From NCBI RefSeq assembly GCF_949282365.1, contig NZ_CASDOY010000020.1:1-35819 (forward strand): a stretch of DNA of 35,819 nt, given 5' to 3'. The notes under the pieces are model-generated. The model saw only the letters and a program-made list of their open reading frames with translations, was not told the origin of the DNA and ran no database searches. Origin of the DNA: an uncultured Desulfovibrio sp. GTDB taxonomy: Bacteria; Desulfobacterota; Desulfovibrionia; Desulfovibrionales; Desulfovibrionaceae. Position numbers and translations under genes: made by a program. Each line of letters begins with the position of its first letter. Position 1 is the first letter of the stretch. This document shows, in pieces, positions 24,605 through 32,373 of the stretch.

Positions 24605-24695
24605 TGAGGGGGGAGGGAGCTCTTCGCGTTGCTGTCGATGCCCGTAGCTTCCTGCGTCGCAACGGGCACGGCCCTGCCGGGCGTGCCCTCCCTGC
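24605..24695 (+). repeat. Palindromic element carrying one copy of the 70-bp repeat unit
   Basis: GAGGGGGGAGGGAG on the left and CCCTCCCTGCC on the right form imperfect outer arms. Between them is one unit starting GCGTTGCTGTCGATGCCCG (24626) and ending near CGGGCACGGCCCTGC. The unit recurs in tandem at 30462. It lies 26 nt after the sppA stop. Confidence 0.8.
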
Positions 24696-24994
24696 CTGAC
24701 GGACGATGCAGCAGGACGGCCGGCTCTCTCCCATGACGGAGGAAGCCGGCCATCTTTGTCGTGTCCGGGGCCTGTTGTCCCTGCCCGCCGGGCGGGCACG
24801 AACATCGCATGCACGGGATGGCCGGGAGATGTCTGCCCATGCCCGCCGGGAGGGACGCGGTATCAGGACCGGGCCGGAAGATCCGCCGGTGCGGGCGGAC
24901 GCATCAGGGACGGGGCAGGCTGGCGGGCCGGTACGGGGCGGGCGTCATGTCCTTGCGGCACCGGCGCGTCTCCTGTCCGTGCCGGCCTGCGCGC
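24696..24994. other. Intergenic region between sppA and the convergent osmC-like gene
   Basis: No gene is supported. A perfect dyad TGCCCGCC / GGCGGGCA lies at about 24782-24798, without a T-tract. The rest is GC-rich and featureless. Confidence 0.55.
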
Positions 24995-25405
24995 CTAGCG
25001 GCTCCACTTGAAGGTGAAGACCTGTTCCGTGTCGGGATGCAGGCTCAGGTGGACGGGGCAGGTGTGCGCGGCCCGTTCGATCATGGTCTTTTCCTTTTCG
25101 GAATAGTCGCGGTCGGGCATGTGGAAGATGACCTCGATCTTGCCGATGCGGCGCGGGTCGGCGCTCATGGTCTTGCTGATCTCGATGCGGGTGCCGGTCA
25201 CGTCCACGCCGTGGTTCTTGCCGTAGATGCCGATGATGGTCATGGCGCAGGCGGCCAGGGCCGTGGCGCAGAGGTCGGTGGGGCAGAAGGCCTCGCCCTT
25301 GCCGTTGTTGTCCTTGGGGGCGTCGGTGACGAGCACCGTGCCGCTCTGCCGGTGCACGCATTCCACGCGCAGGTCGCCGAGATATTTGGCGATGATGTCA
25401 GCCAT
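24995..25405 (-). CDS. OsmC/Ohr-like redox protein
   Basis: OsmC-family proteins reduce organic hydroperoxides with a cysteine pair. The 136-aa product has the expected order. A short beta N-terminus comes first, then the helix with AFCPTDLCATALAACAMTIIGIY, which carries several Cys, and a second conserved Cys in HTCPVHLSL. The OsmC reactive cysteines normally sit at the start of the central helix and in the following helix, which fits the Cys of FCPT or DLCA and that of HTCP. AAAGGAG lies before the ATG at 25405. It stands alone on the minus strand between terminators. An OsmC-like branch of unknown substrate is possible. Confidence 0.87.
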   Translation of the reverse strand: MADIIAKYLGDLRVECVHRQSGTVLVTDAPKDNNGKGEAFCPTDLCATALAACAMTIIGIYGKNHGVDVTGTRIEISKTMSADPRRIGKIEVIFHMPDRDYSEKEKTMIERAAHTCPVHLSLHPDTEQVFTFKWSR

Positions 25406-25506
25406 GGGAGTCTCCTTTGTTTTTCGCAGCATGCCCTGTCCGGCCGGGGGATGCAAGTGGTCCCGTCGCTGTTCCGGCGGCGGGGGCCGGCCGTGCCCCG
25501 GGGATG

Positions 25507-25543
25507 GAAAAAGCCCGCTCCAAAGGTCGTCTTTGGGGCGGGC
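25507..25543 (-). terminator. Bidirectional terminator after panD
   Basis: A 13-bp stem (GCCCGCTCCAAAG / CTTTGGGGCGGGC, one G-U) has five A on its left and five T on its right. In the minus direction the T-tract follows the stem at once, ending panD transcripts. Confidence 0.87.
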
Positions 25544-25585
25544 CTGTTTTTCGTCACGGCCTTGCGGGCGGCGGAGCGCTGCCGT

Positions 25586-26089
25586 CTAGCTGATCCACTC
25601 CCGGCCGGTGGCCATGTCCATGATGACGAATTCCGTGCCCTCGTCCCGGGCCGCCACGCGGTATTCCAGCAGCTCGGCCACGCGGTTGGGCAGCCCGCCG
25701 GTCTGGTCGAAGGTCAGCACGCGGCAGGCGAAACCGTCGTGATACTGGGCCACCGGGATCTCGCGCGAGGAGGCCACGATGATCTCGTCGCCCACCTGGC
25801 AGGTGCGGGCCGCCGCGCCGTTGAGGCAGACCACGCCGCTGCCGCGCGGGCCGGGCAGCACATAGGTCTCGATGCGCGCGCCGCTGTGCTTGTTCCAGAT
25901 ATAGACATATTCCAGCGGCAGCAGGCGGGCTGCTTCGAGGATGTCGGTATCGATGGTGATGGAGCCGTGATAGTTGAGCTTGGACTCCGTGACCACGATG
26001 CCGTGCAGCTTGGCGCCCACCACGCGGATGGTGCCGTGGCCCCGGGGCTGGACGCCCACCAGCATGCGGGTGACTTCCTTTCTTTCCAT
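25586..26089 (-). CDS. panD: Aspartate 1-decarboxylase PanD
   Basis: PanD makes beta-alanine from aspartate for pantothenate and CoA synthesis. It is a pyruvoyl enzyme formed by self-cleavage between Gly and Ser. The cleavage site is seen as LNYHGSITID, with G42-S43; Ser43 would become the pyruvoyl group. The substrate-binding segment IETYVLPGPRGSGVVCLNGAAAR follows (cited in part), with the conserved YIWNKHSG before it. At 167 aa the product is longer than the usual 117-140, having about 17 extra N-terminal residues and a longer tail. An internal ATG (residue 9) with AAAGGA upstream is an alternative start. It lies 55 nt downstream of gltX, probably in the same transcript. Confidence 0.92.
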   Translation of the reverse strand: MERKEVTRMLVGVQPRGHGTIRVVGAKLHGIVVTESKLNYHGSITIDTDILEAARLLPLEYVYIWNKHSGARIETYVLPGPRGSGVVCLNGAAARTCQVGDEIIVASSREIPVAQYHDGFACRVLTFDQTGGLPNRVAELLEYRVAARDEGTEFVIMDMATGREWIS

Positions 26090-26144
26090 GGCGTTCCCCT
26101 TGGGCCGGAGGCCCGGTGAAAAGCTCCCTCGCGGACGTGGGCGG

Positions 26145-27542
26145 CTACAGGGCGGCGGCGCGGCGGATGCGGGCCAGGCTGGCGTCCCTGCCCAGGAAGG
26201 CCATGATCTCGGGCAGGTGGGGGCCGCCCATGAAGCCCATCAGGGCCGTGCGCAGGGCCGGGGCCACGTCCTTGAACTTGAGGCCGTTGCCTTCGATATA
26301 GCCGTGCAGGGCGGCTTCGAGGCCCGGAGCGTCGAAGGGCTCGCAGGCGGCGAAGATCTCGGCCACGGCGTTGAGGTGGGCCTTGCTGGCGTCGGTCAGG
26401 TTCTTGGCGCGGGCCTTTTCGTCATAGACCAGCTGGTCGGCAGGGGTCAGCAGGGGCGCGAAGGATTCGGCCAGGGCCTTGAGGTCGCCGGCGCGCTCGC
26501 GGAACATGTGGCAGAGGGCGGCCAGCTGCCCGTCGGTGATGTCGGCGGGCAGGCCGGCTTTTTCCACAAAGGGGCGCACCAGTCCGGCCAGTTCGTCCAG
26601 GGGCATCTCGCGCATGAAGTGGGCGTTGATCCACTCCAGCTTGGCCGGGTCGAAGGCCGCGGCGGCCGGGTTGAGGCTGGTGCCGTCGAAAAATTTGACG
26701 AGTTCTTCCTGGGTGAAGATCTCCTGGTCGCCGTGGGACCAGCCCAGGCGCACCAGATAGTTGACCAGGGCCTGGGGCAGCAGGCCGTCGTTCTGGTATT
26801 CGATGACGGCGCGGGCGCCGTGGCGCTTGGAGAGCTTCTGGCGGTCGGGGCCCAGGATCATGGGCACATGGCCGAAGGTGGGCACGGGCAGGCCCAGGGC
26901 TTCGTAGATGAGGATCTGGCGCGGAGTATTGGACACGTGGTCGTCACCGCGGATGACGTGGGTGATGCCCATCTCGTAGTCGTCCACCACCACGGCCATG
27001 TTGTAGGTGGGCATGCCGTCGGCGCGACGGATGACCATGTCGTCCAGTTCGCTCACGTCCACGGCGATGCGGCCCTTGACCATGTCGTCAAAGACCACCT
27101 TGCCGGCCTGGGGCGCCTTGAGGCGCACGCAGCGGCCTTCGCCGGGGCCCAGGTTGCGTTCGCGGCAGCAGCCGTTGTAGCGGGGCTTCAGGCCCTGGGC
27201 GCGGGCTTTTTCGCGCATGGCTTCCACTTCTTCGGGCGTGCAGGAACACCAGTAGGCATGGCCGGTCTCCAGCAGCTTGTCCACATAGCTGTTGTAGAGC
27301 TCGGTGCGCTGGGTCTGGTAGTTGAGGGGGCCGTCCCAGTCCAGGCCCAGCCAGCGCATGGAGGCCAGGATGGAGTCGGTGTACTCCTGCTTGGAGCGCA
27401 GCAGGTCGGTGTCCTCGATGCGCAGGTGGAACTCGCCGCCGAAATGGCGGGCCAGCAGCCAGCAGAAAATGGCGGTACGCGCGCCGCCGATGTGCAGATG
27501 GCCCGTGGGGCTGGGCGCGAAACGGGTAACGACTTTATTCAT
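26145..27542 (-). CDS. gltX: Glutamyl-tRNA synthetase
   Basis: A class I aminoacyl-tRNA synthetase that charges tRNA with glutamate. The 465-aa product has the HIGH motif as HIGG (residues 17-20, in PSPTGHLHIGG) and the KMSKS motif as KLSKRHG (236-242). A zinc-type cysteine set is present (C99, C101, C125 or C126), as in the E. coli enzyme. The C-terminal anticodon-binding helical domain is complete. The start at 27542 gives AAGGA at proper distance; an ATG six bases earlier sits too close to it. The catalytic motifs are canonical. Whether it is discriminating or also charges tRNA-Gln cannot be told here. Confidence 0.97.
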   Translation of the reverse strand: MNKVVTRFAPSPTGHLHIGGARTAIFCWLLARHFGGEFHLRIEDTDLLRSKQEYTDSILASMRWLGLDWDGPLNYQTQRTELYNSYVDKLLETGHAYWCSCTPEEVEAMREKARAQGLKPRYNGCCRERNLGPGEGRCVRLKAPQAGKVVFDDMVKGRIAVDVSELDDMVIRRADGMPTYNMAVVVDDYEMGITHVIRGDDHVSNTPRQILIYEALGLPVPTFGHVPMILGPDRQKLSKRHGARAVIEYQNDGLLPQALVNYLVRLGWSHGDQEIFTQEELVKFFDGTSLNPAAAAFDPAKLEWINAHFMREMPLDELAGLVRPFVEKAGLPADITDGQLAALCHMFRERAGDLKALAESFAPLLTPADQLVYDEKARAKNLTDASKAHLNAVAEIFAACEPFDAPGLEAALHGYIEGNGLKFKDVAPALRTALMGFMGGPHLPEIMAFLGRDASLARIRRAAAL

Positions 27543-27642
27543 GATCATGTCCTTCAGCGGCGGGAGGCCGTCGCGGTGATAGTGGCGGGCTGGGGCGGAC
27601 AGGGGGCCGGGCGCGGCTGTGCCCTGTGACCGCAAGCAGGAC

Positions 27643-27671
27643 AGGATAACCCCAATGCGCGCGCCTTGCAA
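27643..27671 (-). promoter_or_regulatory. Candidate gltX promoter
   Basis: On the minus strand TTGCAA (27666-27671), a 17-nt spacer and TATCCT (27643-27648) stand about 100 nt before gltX. Both boxes are good sigma-70 matches. Confidence 0.6.
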
Positions 27672-27782
27672 TGGTACGTACAGAGCGGCGGCCGCAGGGC
27701 ATCTTGCGCCTGCCGGACCCGGATGCTACAGGTCTAAGGCGGTCTGCCCGCACATTTCACGCCAGAGCCTCAAGGAGACGAT

Positions 27783-28562
27783 ATGAGTACCCGGACTGTT
27801 GTCATCAAATACGGCGGCCACGCCATGGACAAGGACGAGCTGAACGCGGCCTTCGCCGACGACATGGCCTTTCTGCAACAGACCATGCGCCTGGTGGTGG
27901 TGCACGGCGGCGGGCCCCAGATCAACGCCCTGCTGAACCGCCTGGCCATCGAGAGCCGCTTCGAGCGCGGCCTGCGCGTGACCGACGCCGACACCATGCA
28001 GGCGGTGGAGATGGTGCTCTGCGGCCAGGTGAACAAGACCGTGGTCAGCCGCTTTTTGCAGCACGGCGCGCGGGCCGCGGGCCTGTCCGGGCGTGACGCG
28101 GGCCTGCTGCGGGCGCGGCTGAAAGATCCCGCGCTGGGTCTGGTGGGCGAGGTGGAAAAGGTGGATGCCTCGGTGCTCTCCTGCCTGCTGGACGGCGGCT
28201 TTTTGCCCGTGGTGGCCCCCGTTGCCTCCGGCCCGGAAGGGCAGGCCCTGAACATCAATGCCGATACCGCCGCCGGCGCCGTGGCCGGGGCCCTGCATGC
28301 CGACTACTTCGTGCTCATCTCCGACGTGCCCGGCGTGCTGGATGCGGACAAAAAGCTGATCCCCTCGCTGGATCGGGCCCGCATCGCCGGGCTCATCGAG
28401 TCCGGGGTCATCAACGGCGGCATGATCCCCAAGGTGCAGTCCTGCCTGCACGCCCTGGACGAAGGCTGCACCCGGGCCCTGATCCTGGACGGCCGCCAGC
28501 CCTCCAGCCTGCGCCGCTATCTGCTGGACGGCGAACCGCTGGGGACCGTGGTCACGGCGTGA
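27783..28562 (+). CDS. argB: Acetylglutamate kinase ArgB
   Basis: ArgB phosphorylates N-acetylglutamate in arginine synthesis. The 259-aa product is an amino-acid kinase with KYGGHAM (phosphate-binding Lys and Gly), VVVHGGGPQI (substrate pocket), the arginine of RFERGLRVTD and the late INADTAAGAVAGAL and GGMIPKVQSC motifs. It is of the short, E. coli-like length; the longer N-terminal helix of arginine-inhibited hexameric forms is missing, so feedback inhibition by arginine may be weak. AAGGAG lies 5 nt before the ATG. It is divergent from gltX. A weak TTGCGC-17-TACAGG (27704-27732) might be its promoter. Confidence 0.95.
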   Translation: MSTRTVVIKYGGHAMDKDELNAAFADDMAFLQQTMRLVVVHGGGPQINALLNRLAIESRFERGLRVTDADTMQAVEMVLCGQVNKTVVSRFLQHGARAAGLSGRDAGLLRARLKDPALGLVGEVEKVDASVLSCLLDGGFLPVVAPVASGPEGQALNINADTAAGAVAGALHADYFVLISDVPGVLDADKKLIPSLDRARIAGLIESGVINGGMIPKVQSCLHALDEGCTRALILDGRQPSSLRRYLLDGEPLGTVVTA

Positions 28563-29071
28563 ACGGGCCGGGGGGCCTTGTGCCGCCCGGCGGGCAGCCG
28601 CGCGACGGCCGCTGCCAGCAGGGTGCCGCCCGTGGCCTGCCGGCATGTCGCGGGCAGCGTCGCCGTGTTCCGGGACGGGAAGACGCCCCGCCGGGGACGA
28701 TGCCTGACAGGAGCCCCGCACGCCCGCAGTGCGGCAGGGCGGCAACAGGGGCCGGGCGGGCCTTGTGCGCCGCAGGCGCGGGGACAGGCCGCCCGTGGAA
28801 AACGTCTGTGCCCGGGGCGCATGCCGCTGCCGGATAGCGGCGGCAGCCTCTGCCCCGGGGCAGGGGAATGTTTGAAGATCTGTGGGGAGCGGCAGGAGGC
28901 GGCCCGTGCGCCGTCGTCCGCCGCGACAGCCGCGCCTCTTTCGGGAAAAGGGAGGGCGCGGCGGGAGCGTCACAGCGCCGGGCGCGGGATCTTGGCCGCG
29001 ACGGCGTCGTGCACGCCAGGGGAAAACATGCCGGGCGGCAGTCCCGGCAGAAGCGCAGCAGGGGAGGAGAT
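28563..29071. other. Intergenic region of about 500 nt between argB and the transporter gene
   Basis: No gene is supported. Open frames run through, including one joined in frame to the transporter, but their translations are low-complexity and have no ribosome binding site. Several short GC-rich dyads occur, such as GCCGCT / AGCGGC near 28821. No convincing promoter or terminator is seen. Confidence 0.5.
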
Positions 29072-30151
29072 ATGACGCAGAGCGCAGCCCCCAGTGCGGC
29101 CGCTGTGGCCGCCAAAAAAGCCATGAGCCAGAGTTTCCGGGTCAGGGGCATCCTGACGGCGGTCTCGTCCGGCATGGTCTACGGAATGTACACGGCCTTC
29201 ATGACCTATGCCATGGCCATGGGCATCTGGGCCGTCTGGTACGGCGGTGATGCCGGCCTGTCGGAATTCGCCGTCCTCTTTTTGCTGAGCGCCCTGGGCG
29301 CGGGCCTGACTGACGGCTGCGCCGCCGTCTGGGCGCTCATCATGGCCGCCCTGCGCGGCAAACTGGGCGACTTCGGCCGCAGCTTCAGGACCCGTCCCGG
29401 CATGATGATGCTGGTGGCGGCCCTGTTCGGCGGGCCCTTTGCCTCCACCTGCTATGTGGTGGGCCTGCAGATGGCCGGCTCGGTCATCGTGCCCATCAGC
29501 GCCCTGTGCCCCGCCATCGGCGCCATCCTGGCCCGCTTCCTGTTCAAGCAGGCCCTGACCCCCCGCATGCTGCTGGGCATCTTCATCTGCTTCGCGGCCA
29601 GCGCCATGATCGGCATCGCCAGTTCCGGCGGCAACGAGGCCCATCCCCACATGATGCTGGGCCTGTTCTTCGGCTTCCTGGCGGCCCTGGGCTGGGGCAT
29701 CGAAGGCTGCGTCTGCGGTTACGGCGTCTCCATCATCGATTCCGAAGTGGGCATCACCATCCGCGAAGTGACCATCGGCATCGCCAACCTGCTGGTGCTG
29801 GTGCCCATCCTGGCCTGGATCGGCAAGACCGACGGCTTTGCCATGCTGGGCCAGGCCCTGACGGACCTGCCTTCCATGAAGTGGTTCGTGGTGGCCGGTT
29901 TCCTCTGCTACTTCAACTTCATGTGCTGGTACCGGGGCAATGCCATGTGCGGCGCGGCCCTGGGCATGGCCTGCAACGGTGCCTATTCCTTCTGGGGGCC
30001 GTTCTTCTGCTGGCTCATCCTGGGCGTGCTCTTCGGCATGGACGGCTGGAACATGGTCCCCGTGGCCTGGATCGGCGCCGTGCTGATGGTCGTGGGCATC
30101 TTCACCATCGCCACCAATCCGCTGGAGTTCCTGCGCAGAAAGGAGAACTAG
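29072..30151 (+). CDS. DMT-superfamily (EamA/RhaT-like) membrane transporter, substrate unknown
   Basis: A 359-aa polytopic protein with about ten transmembrane helices in two halves, the layout of drug/metabolite transporters. The N-terminal 25 residues are Ala/Ser-rich. GPFASTCYVVGLQMAGS followed by ISALCPAIGAILARFLFKQ resembles the EamA repeat core; the second half has a matching segment near GAALGMACNGAYSFWGPFF. Several cysteines in helices are unusual. GGGGAGGAGA sits directly before the ATG, so the longer in-frame reading upstream is rejected. The next gene starts 1 nt after the stop, and its ribosome binding site lies inside this gene. The substrate is not inferable; RhaT-type sugar or amino-acid efflux are guesses. 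Confidence 0.82.
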   Translation: MTQSAAPSAAAVAAKKAMSQSFRVRGILTAVSSGMVYGMYTAFMTYAMAMGIWAVWYGGDAGLSEFAVLFLLSALGAGLTDGCAAVWALIMAALRGKLGDFGRSFRTRPGMMMLVAALFGGPFASTCYVVGLQMAGSVIVPISALCPAIGAILARFLFKQALTPRMLLGIFICFAASAMIGIASSGGNEAHPHMMLGLFFGFLAALGWGIEGCVCGYGVSIIDSEVGITIREVTIGIANLLVLVPILAWIGKTDGFAMLGQALTDLPSMKWFVVAGFLCYFNFMCWYRGNAMCGAALGMACNGAYSFWGPFFCWLILGVLFGMDGWNMVPVAWIGAVLMVVGIFTIATNPLEFLRRKEN

Positions 30152-30152
30152 G

Positions 30153-30419
30153 ATGAAGCCGCTGAATTTCGCCATCCTCAAATACATGACCACCGTGGAC
30201 GAAGCCTGCCCCGAGGACATCATCGAGGCCCTCAAGGGGACGTACGGCTCCTTCCGCGCGCTCAACAAGAAAGACATCCTTTCCGCCCTGATGACGGCCG
30301 AGGTCAACGGTCTGGTGCAGGAGTCCCGCTTCGACCTGGACGACAGGGGCGAGCTGCGCATCTACTACCGCGCCCATGAAGAAGGCGCGGCCACCATCAA
30401 CCGGTACATCCCCGACTAG
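30153..30419 (+). CDS. Small winged-helix-like protein, function unknown
   Basis: An 88-aa soluble protein I do not recognise. The helical first half (ILKYMTTVDEACPEDIIEAL, then NKKDILSALMTAEVNGLVQE) is followed by a beta-hairpin-like segment (SRFDLDDRGELRIYYRAHEEG), an arrangement like a winged helix-turn-helix. It begins 1 nt after the transporter stop with AAAGGAG at 30139-30145, so translation is coupled. It could regulate the transporter, or it could bind its cytoplasmic face. No catalytic residues are suggested. Confidence 0.75.
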   Translation: MKPLNFAILKYMTTVDEACPEDIIEALKGTYGSFRALNKKDILSALMTAEVNGLVQESRFDLDDRGELRIYYRAHEEGAATINRYIPD

Positions 30420-30439
30420 GCCCGGGACCACGTTTCGTT

Positions 30440-30656
30440 TTGCGGGGGAAGGAAGGCCGTTGCGTTGCTGTCGATGCCCGTAGCTTCCTTCGTCGCAACG
30501 GGCACGGCCCTGCGGGCCGCCGTCTGGTCGCGCGTTGCTGTCGATGCCCGTAGCTTCCTTCGTCGCAACGGGCACGGCCCTGCGGGCCGCCGTCCGGTCG
30601 CGCGTTGCTGTCGATGCCCGTAGCCCTTGCGGCCAACAAGGGCTTTCTTCCCCCGC
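30440..30656 (+). repeat. Palindromic element with tandem 70-bp repeat units
   Basis: The outer arms TTTGCGGGGGAAGGAAGGCC (about 30439-30458) and GGGCTTTCTTCCCCCGCAA (about 30640-30658) are near-complementary. Between them, units starting GCGTTGCTGTCGATGCCCG begin at 30462, 30532 and 30602, an exact 70-bp period. The first two are full length and nearly identical; the third breaks off after about 23 nt. The inner unit itself can form GCCCGT / ACGGGC. Single or decayed copies lie at 24626 and 9971. Confidence 0.88.
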
Positions 30657-30773
30657 AAGCTCCCCCATCTTCCCCGAAAGCCGCTGATCGTTACAGATCC
30701 CCAGCGTGCTTTTCAGGGGAGCGCGGGAGCCCGCGGCAGGCATCCTTCACGGGACATGCGTGGCCCATCCTAT

Positions 30774-30842
30774 CGATTTGTTTGAAATAAATAGCAAAAT
30801 TGCATCGATGCGCACTGGCGGCACCCGGGTGCCGCTCGTGCC
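30774..30842. other. AT-rich island followed by a perfect palindrome
   Basis: A 40-nt AT-rich block (30774-30813, flanked by ATCGAT copies) stands out in the GC-rich setting. It is followed by an 18-bp perfect palindrome GCGGCACCCGGGTGCCGC (30818-30835) with extra GCAC / GTGC outer pairs. With the terminator at 30847 this could be a short structured RNA gene on the plus strand, but the promoter boxes are weak. Confidence 0.35.
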
Positions 30843-30846
30843 ATGA

Positions 30847-30878
30847 CAAAAGGGACCGCCCGCGGGCGGTCCCTTTTG
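30847..30878 (-). terminator. Bidirectional terminator after nrnA
   Basis: A perfect 32-bp dyad (CAAAAGGGACCGCCCG and its complement) with A4 and T4 flanks works in both directions. It lies about 65 nt past the nrnA stop on the minus strand. Confidence 0.85.
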
Positions 30879-30944
30879 CGTATCTCTTCGTGTTCTTGTG
30901 CCGGGCTGGGCTGCCCGGAAGATGCGGCGGCAGCAAAAAGAGCC

Positions 30945-31973
30945 TCAGCCGCGCTCCCGGCCCCGCAGCAAACGGCAGAGGGCGGCGCGCACCGCGTCCA
31001 GGGCGTCCTGGCCTTCCATGCGCAGGGTGCCGCCCGCCGCGTTGCGGTGGCCGCCGCCGCCGAACTGCACGGCCACGGAACGCACGTCCGTGTCGCCCGT
31101 GGAACGCAGGCTGAGCTTGCAGACGCCGGGCGCGTCCTCCCGCAGCAGGGCCGAGGCCTCCACGCCGCGCAGGCGGCGGAACTGCTCCACCAGTCCTTCC
31201 AGATCCTCCTTGAGGGCCCCGCACCGGCGCAGATCGTCCAGACGGGCCAGACACAGGGCCGCGCGGCCGTCACAGGCCAGCTCCACCCGCTGCATGAGCC
31301 GGGCCCAGAGCGCCATGCGCGCCGGGCTCCAGTTGCTGTCCAGCTTCTCGCGCAGGCCGGGGATGTCGCAGCCGTGCTCGCCGAGCAGGGCCGCCAGCCG
31401 GAAAACCGCCGCCGTGGTGCTGCCGTGGGCGAAACCGCCGGTATCGGTCACCAGACCCAGGGCCAGGGCCTCGCCCAGCGGGCCTTCGGGACGCAAGCCG
31501 GCCGCCAGGCAGACATAGGCCACCAGCTGGGCCGTGGCCGCGGCCGCGGGCTCGATCCAGTTGCCGCTCGTGCCCATGCCGTCACTGCCCAGATGATGGT
31601 CGATATTGATGCCGGGCAGCCCGGCGAAGCACCCGTGCAGGGCGGAGGCCAGCTCCTCGCCCAGGCGCTGGGGCTCGCCGCAGTCCAGCAGGACCAGGCC
31701 CTGCGGCTCGAAGGGCAGGCGCTCCAGACTGGTCAGCAGCGTGCGCGGCAGGGGCAGGAAGGAGAGGTATCCCGGCACGCCCGACGGGCTGTAGAGCACG
31801 CATTCCCTGCCCAGGGCCCGCAGCATCCAGCCCACCGCGCTCATGGAGCCCAGGGCGTCCCCGTCGGGGTTCACATGCGCGGCCACCAGCACGCGGTCCA
31901 GACCGCGCAGGCGCTCCGCCATGCGCGCGGCGGGCGCGCGCCACGTTTCCGGTATCTCAGTCGTCAACGGCAT
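30945..31973 (-). CDS. nrnA: DHH/DHHA1 phosphoesterase, NrnA-type oligoribonuclease / pAp phosphatase
   Basis: NrnA-type enzymes degrade short RNAs (nanoRNA, pGpG and related) and 3'-phosphoadenosine 5'-phosphate. The 342-aa product has the DHH metal ligands in VAAHVNPDGDALGS, VLLDCGEP and INIDHHLGSDGMG. The C-terminal DHHA1 substrate motif is FGGGGHRNAAGG. All expected Asp and His ligands are present. The start overlaps the DUF503 gene by 17 nt and follows GGTGGAG. In other Desulfovibrio this gene usually follows rbfA in the infB operon; here rbfA is absent between them. It is the last gene before a strong terminator. Confidence 0.93.
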   Translation of the reverse strand: MPLTTEIPETWRAPAARMAERLRGLDRVLVAAHVNPDGDALGSMSAVGWMLRALGRECVLYSPSGVPGYLSFLPLPRTLLTSLERLPFEPQGLVLLDCGEPQRLGEELASALHGCFAGLPGINIDHHLGSDGMGTSGNWIEPAAAATAQLVAYVCLAAGLRPEGPLGEALALGLVTDTGGFAHGSTTAAVFRLAALLGEHGCDIPGLREKLDSNWSPARMALWARLMQRVELACDGRAALCLARLDDLRRCGALKEDLEGLVEQFRRLRGVEASALLREDAPGVCKLSLRSTGDTDVRSVAVQFGGGGHRNAAGGTLRMEGQDALDAVRAALCRLLRGRERG

Positions 31974-32256
31974 AGATCTCCACCTCGCTGTCGGTCATTT
32001 CTTCAGTGCATACGGCCTCCATCATCAGCGCGCACTTGTCCATGCGGCTGCGCAGGTGCGCTTCGCTGTTGGAGATGGAGGTCACAGCCAGGCGCAGGCG
32101 CGTCAGGCTGTTCTCGGTGCCCGCCTCGGCGATGGCCACGTTGAAGCGGTTGCGTACCTTCTGCTTCAGGCTGTTGGCCACCCGGCGCTTGGCCTTGAGG
32201 TTGTCGTTGCCGTCAAGGGCGAATTCCACAGTGAGGACTGCTACGAACATGGGCAT
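31957..32256 (-). CDS. DUF503 / YlxP-like protein
   Basis: A 99-aa protein with the DUF503 pattern: MFVAVLTVEFALDGNDNLKAKRR, then LKQKVRNRFNVAIAE and a central strand. YlxP of Bacillus lies near infB and rbfA and has been linked to ribosome function or biofilm traits; the biochemical role is not firm. The start at 32256 or two codons later (32250) cannot be told apart; both have weak ribosome binding sites. It overlaps nrnA. Upstream, 740 nt of repeat-rich non-coding DNA separate it from infB, so it must have its own promoter. I cannot identify one. Confidence 0.85.
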   Translation of the reverse strand: MPMFVAVLTVEFALDGNDNLKAKRRVANSLKQKVRNRFNVAIAEAGTENSLTRLRLAVTSISNSEAHLRSRMDKCALMMEAVCTEEMTDSEVEIYAVDD

Positions 32257-32280
32257 GGCATCAGCTCGCGGGAGCGGCAG

Positions 32281-32373
32281 GCCGGGGGAAGGGGCCGCTT
32301 TTGGCAAAGCATCCCCTTTCCCCCGGCCCCCATCCCCCCGTAAAACTTTTGTTCAGGTCGGTATGGACCGTCC
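32281..32373 (+). repeat. Dispersed palindromic element, copy 2
   Basis: CCGGGGGAAGGGG (32282-32294) and CCCCTTTCCCCCGG (32313-32326) form an imperfect stem. The tail CCCCCATCCCCCCG, AAAACTTTT, TTCAGGTCGGTATGG follows, like the tails of copies 1 and 3. It lies just upstream of the DUF503 gene. Confidence 0.8.

Noticed and set aside
24810..24870. Second copy of the GCCCGCCGGG dyad after sppA as a terminator
   Set aside because: There is no T-tract on either strand and the arms are imperfect.
28868..29071. N-terminal extension of the DMT transporter
   Set aside because: The 68 extra residues are low-complexity, and a strong ribosome binding site stands directly before the ATG at 29072.
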